Shown here one piece after another: positions 63,901-64,000 of a DNA stretch of 64,000 nt. The notes under the pieces are model-generated. The model saw only the letters and a list, made by a program, of their open reading frames with translations. It searched no databases and was not told the origin of the DNA. The stretch covers positions 62,001 to 126,000 of the forward strand of contig NZ_JAKJSC010000003.1 in the NCBI RefSeq assembly GCF_029029525.1, given 5' to 3'. Every line of letters begins with the position of its first letter. The stretch's first letter is position 1. The position numbers and the translations under genes were made by a program. The DNA comes from Labilibaculum sp. DW002. Lineage in GTDB: Bacteria > Bacteroidota > Bacteroidia > Bacteroidales > Marinifilaceae.

Positions 63901-64000
63901 TGGTGAAAGTAAAGTTTTCATCATCTTCATTAAGGATATCATTTGTAATTGGTACAAGTATATCAACATAAGCAGAACCAGATGGAATCGTTGCACTACC
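60902..64000 (-). CDS. Large Calx-beta/cadherin-like/HYR repeat surface protein (5' end outside the window)
   Basis: The frame stays open to the right edge (bases 63830-64000 read on in the same frame, ending in ATIPSGSAYVDILVPITND), so the start is not in the window. At least 1,032 residues are seen. Order, counted from Met at 63829: part of a Calx-beta domain, three Calx-beta domains (to about 337), three tandem cadherin-like/Big_17 domains (about 341-626, each with a DEDDVLTNNV-type motif such as TNEDTAVTIDVLANDTD), an Ig-like domain, two HYR domains (about 710-880) and a PKD-like last domain. It should be a secreted or surface adhesin exported by type IX secretion. No recognisable C-terminal sorting domain follows; the protein ends YPKPNPKLYHE. 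Confidence 0.88.
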   Translation of the reverse strand, partial: GSATIPSGSAYVDILVPITNDILNEDDENFTFTISNVVEAIESITVGTATIKDDNDPMPTISVSDQTVNEDAGTITMQVNLNTASGKTITTNYNIVDNTAIQPNDYTASAYSGSLSFAAGETSKNISFNIIDDNIYEPGTNEFFTVQLSSLVNTTAGNINANISIIDNETPPVINIADDSETEGTNIVFQANLSHAADVAITFNYAIVLSNGAGNAKQQDFINYSTFSSGTITIPAGQTTFNFPAFITNDDNANEQTEAFVVNFSSVSNAVLGNTSANGTILDNEGNPTLSISNASATEGNTINFTITVSPVKSSDITFDYRTVNGTANASSDFTGSGWTSITLPANQSSMTLGISTTQDTEEEENESFTVEIGNPPSQVDIGLGQATGTIIDDDDTPDARNDNFTVDEDDVLTNNVMTNDLGLGDPPVLVINNTNPTDGNLVINNDGSFTYTPNANYNGNDSFQYTIEDVDGDQSTATVSITVNPMNDLPIANNDTYSTPEDTALSDDVSSNDQNLFDLPITYSLVSDVSNGSLTLNADGTFTYTPNSEYFGSDGFTYKLTDGNGDAVQASASINVIFNNDAAPVANNDNTSTNEDTAVTIDVLANDTDIDGNQTIDKASVLIKSGPANGSLSQNFVTGEVTYTPNNNFTGADSFTYTIKDNSGAESNTATVSINVTVDNDPPVAICKSGVSIYLDASGSYTLTPAEIDNGSNDDSDGGTVSLSVSPNTFDCSDKGIVTVILTVTDEDLSSTTCTTDITILDNSNPTIKTSQADTTITAEAGICGAVVNYTGPIFTDNCDGDQNGTLIVGLSSGSNFPVGNTTVTYEYTDASGNGPIQSSFTVTVVDDILPVLSNTSNRNVNPNNSGCTYLVSGTGFDVGASDNCGIASITHNYDGGGTSLNGKSFPLGNTDVTWTATDVNGNPNSQIVQISVSTNLGASISGPSGNSTCDGENSVFTASGSGGNPAYSYKFYVNGTEETVGVSGNTFTTNTLADGDKVKTRITDSNGCFVESSEITMTIYPKPNPKLYHE

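Noticed and set aside
1-64000. tRNA or rRNA genes
   Set aside because: I looked through the intergenic regions for the GGTTCGAATCC-type T-arm and found no convincing tRNA. The TTCGAATC pieces near 26760 and 26587 belong to hairpins of the riboswitch RNA.
1-64000. Insertion sequences, integrases or prophage genes
   Set aside because: No transposase, integrase or phage protein is seen in any frame that has coding features.

Overview
The window is about 35% GC by eye and comes from a member of the Bacteroidota, most likely a marine Bacteroidia such as the Marinilabiliales/Marinifilaceae (an inference). Three things point there: the type IX secretion/gliding set porP-gldK-gldL-gldM-gldN, a SusC/SusD pair behind an ECF sigma factor and a FecR anti-sigma factor, and promoter sequences of the Bacteroidota type (TANNTTTG at -7) with almost no Shine-Dalgarno sites.

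Layout. 1-15 kb: a thiamine-binding protein, an Ig-like lipoprotein, a protein that looks like a GlpD dehydrogenase without its FAD loop, a histidine-rich membrane protein followed by a TonB-dependent receptor, several exported proteins of unknown role, a GT4 glycosyltransferase, a shortened amidohydrolase coupled to a DUF4296 lipoprotein, MlaF/MlaE lipid-transport genes and a mannose-1-phosphate guanylyltransferase. 15-21 kb: the gldN-M-L-K-porP block, on the minus strand. 21-42 kb: housekeeping genes (topA, a class A PBP split by a frameshift, radA, rfaE2, panD, panC, a one-domain glycogen synthase homologue, glmS, rfbB, galE, an HU/SPOR protein, metG, LD-carboxypeptidase, yraN, a stand-alone receiver domain, an MmcQ/YjbR protein, a C1 peptidase). 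42.6-52 kb: a nutrient-uptake locus of sigma factor, FecR, SusC with STN domain, SusD, zinc metallohydrolase lipoprotein and DUF4302 lipoprotein. 52-59.4 kb: a GntR-type regulator followed by galT-galE-galK-sugar transporter-galM, a complete Leloir pathway. 59.4-64 kb: an intergenic region rich in inverted repeats, a LuxE-like acyl-protein synthetase, and a large Calx-beta/cadherin-like/HYR surface protein that runs off the right edge.

The most unusual item is a complete cobalamin riboswitch aptamer (26506-26675) that has its own candidate -7 promoter element and is followed within 150 bases by a strong hairpin terminator. No gene lies downstream on its strand, because radA converges from the other side. 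It is either a B12-sensing small RNA or the remnant of a lost B12-regulated gene. Other points of interest are: a 17-of-21 operator-like sequence shared by the GntR gene's promoter and the gal promoter; a perfect 9-bp inverted repeat over the promoter and start codon of the histidine-rich protein; two intact genes that appear to be pseudoenzymes; and the single-base frameshift in the PBP.
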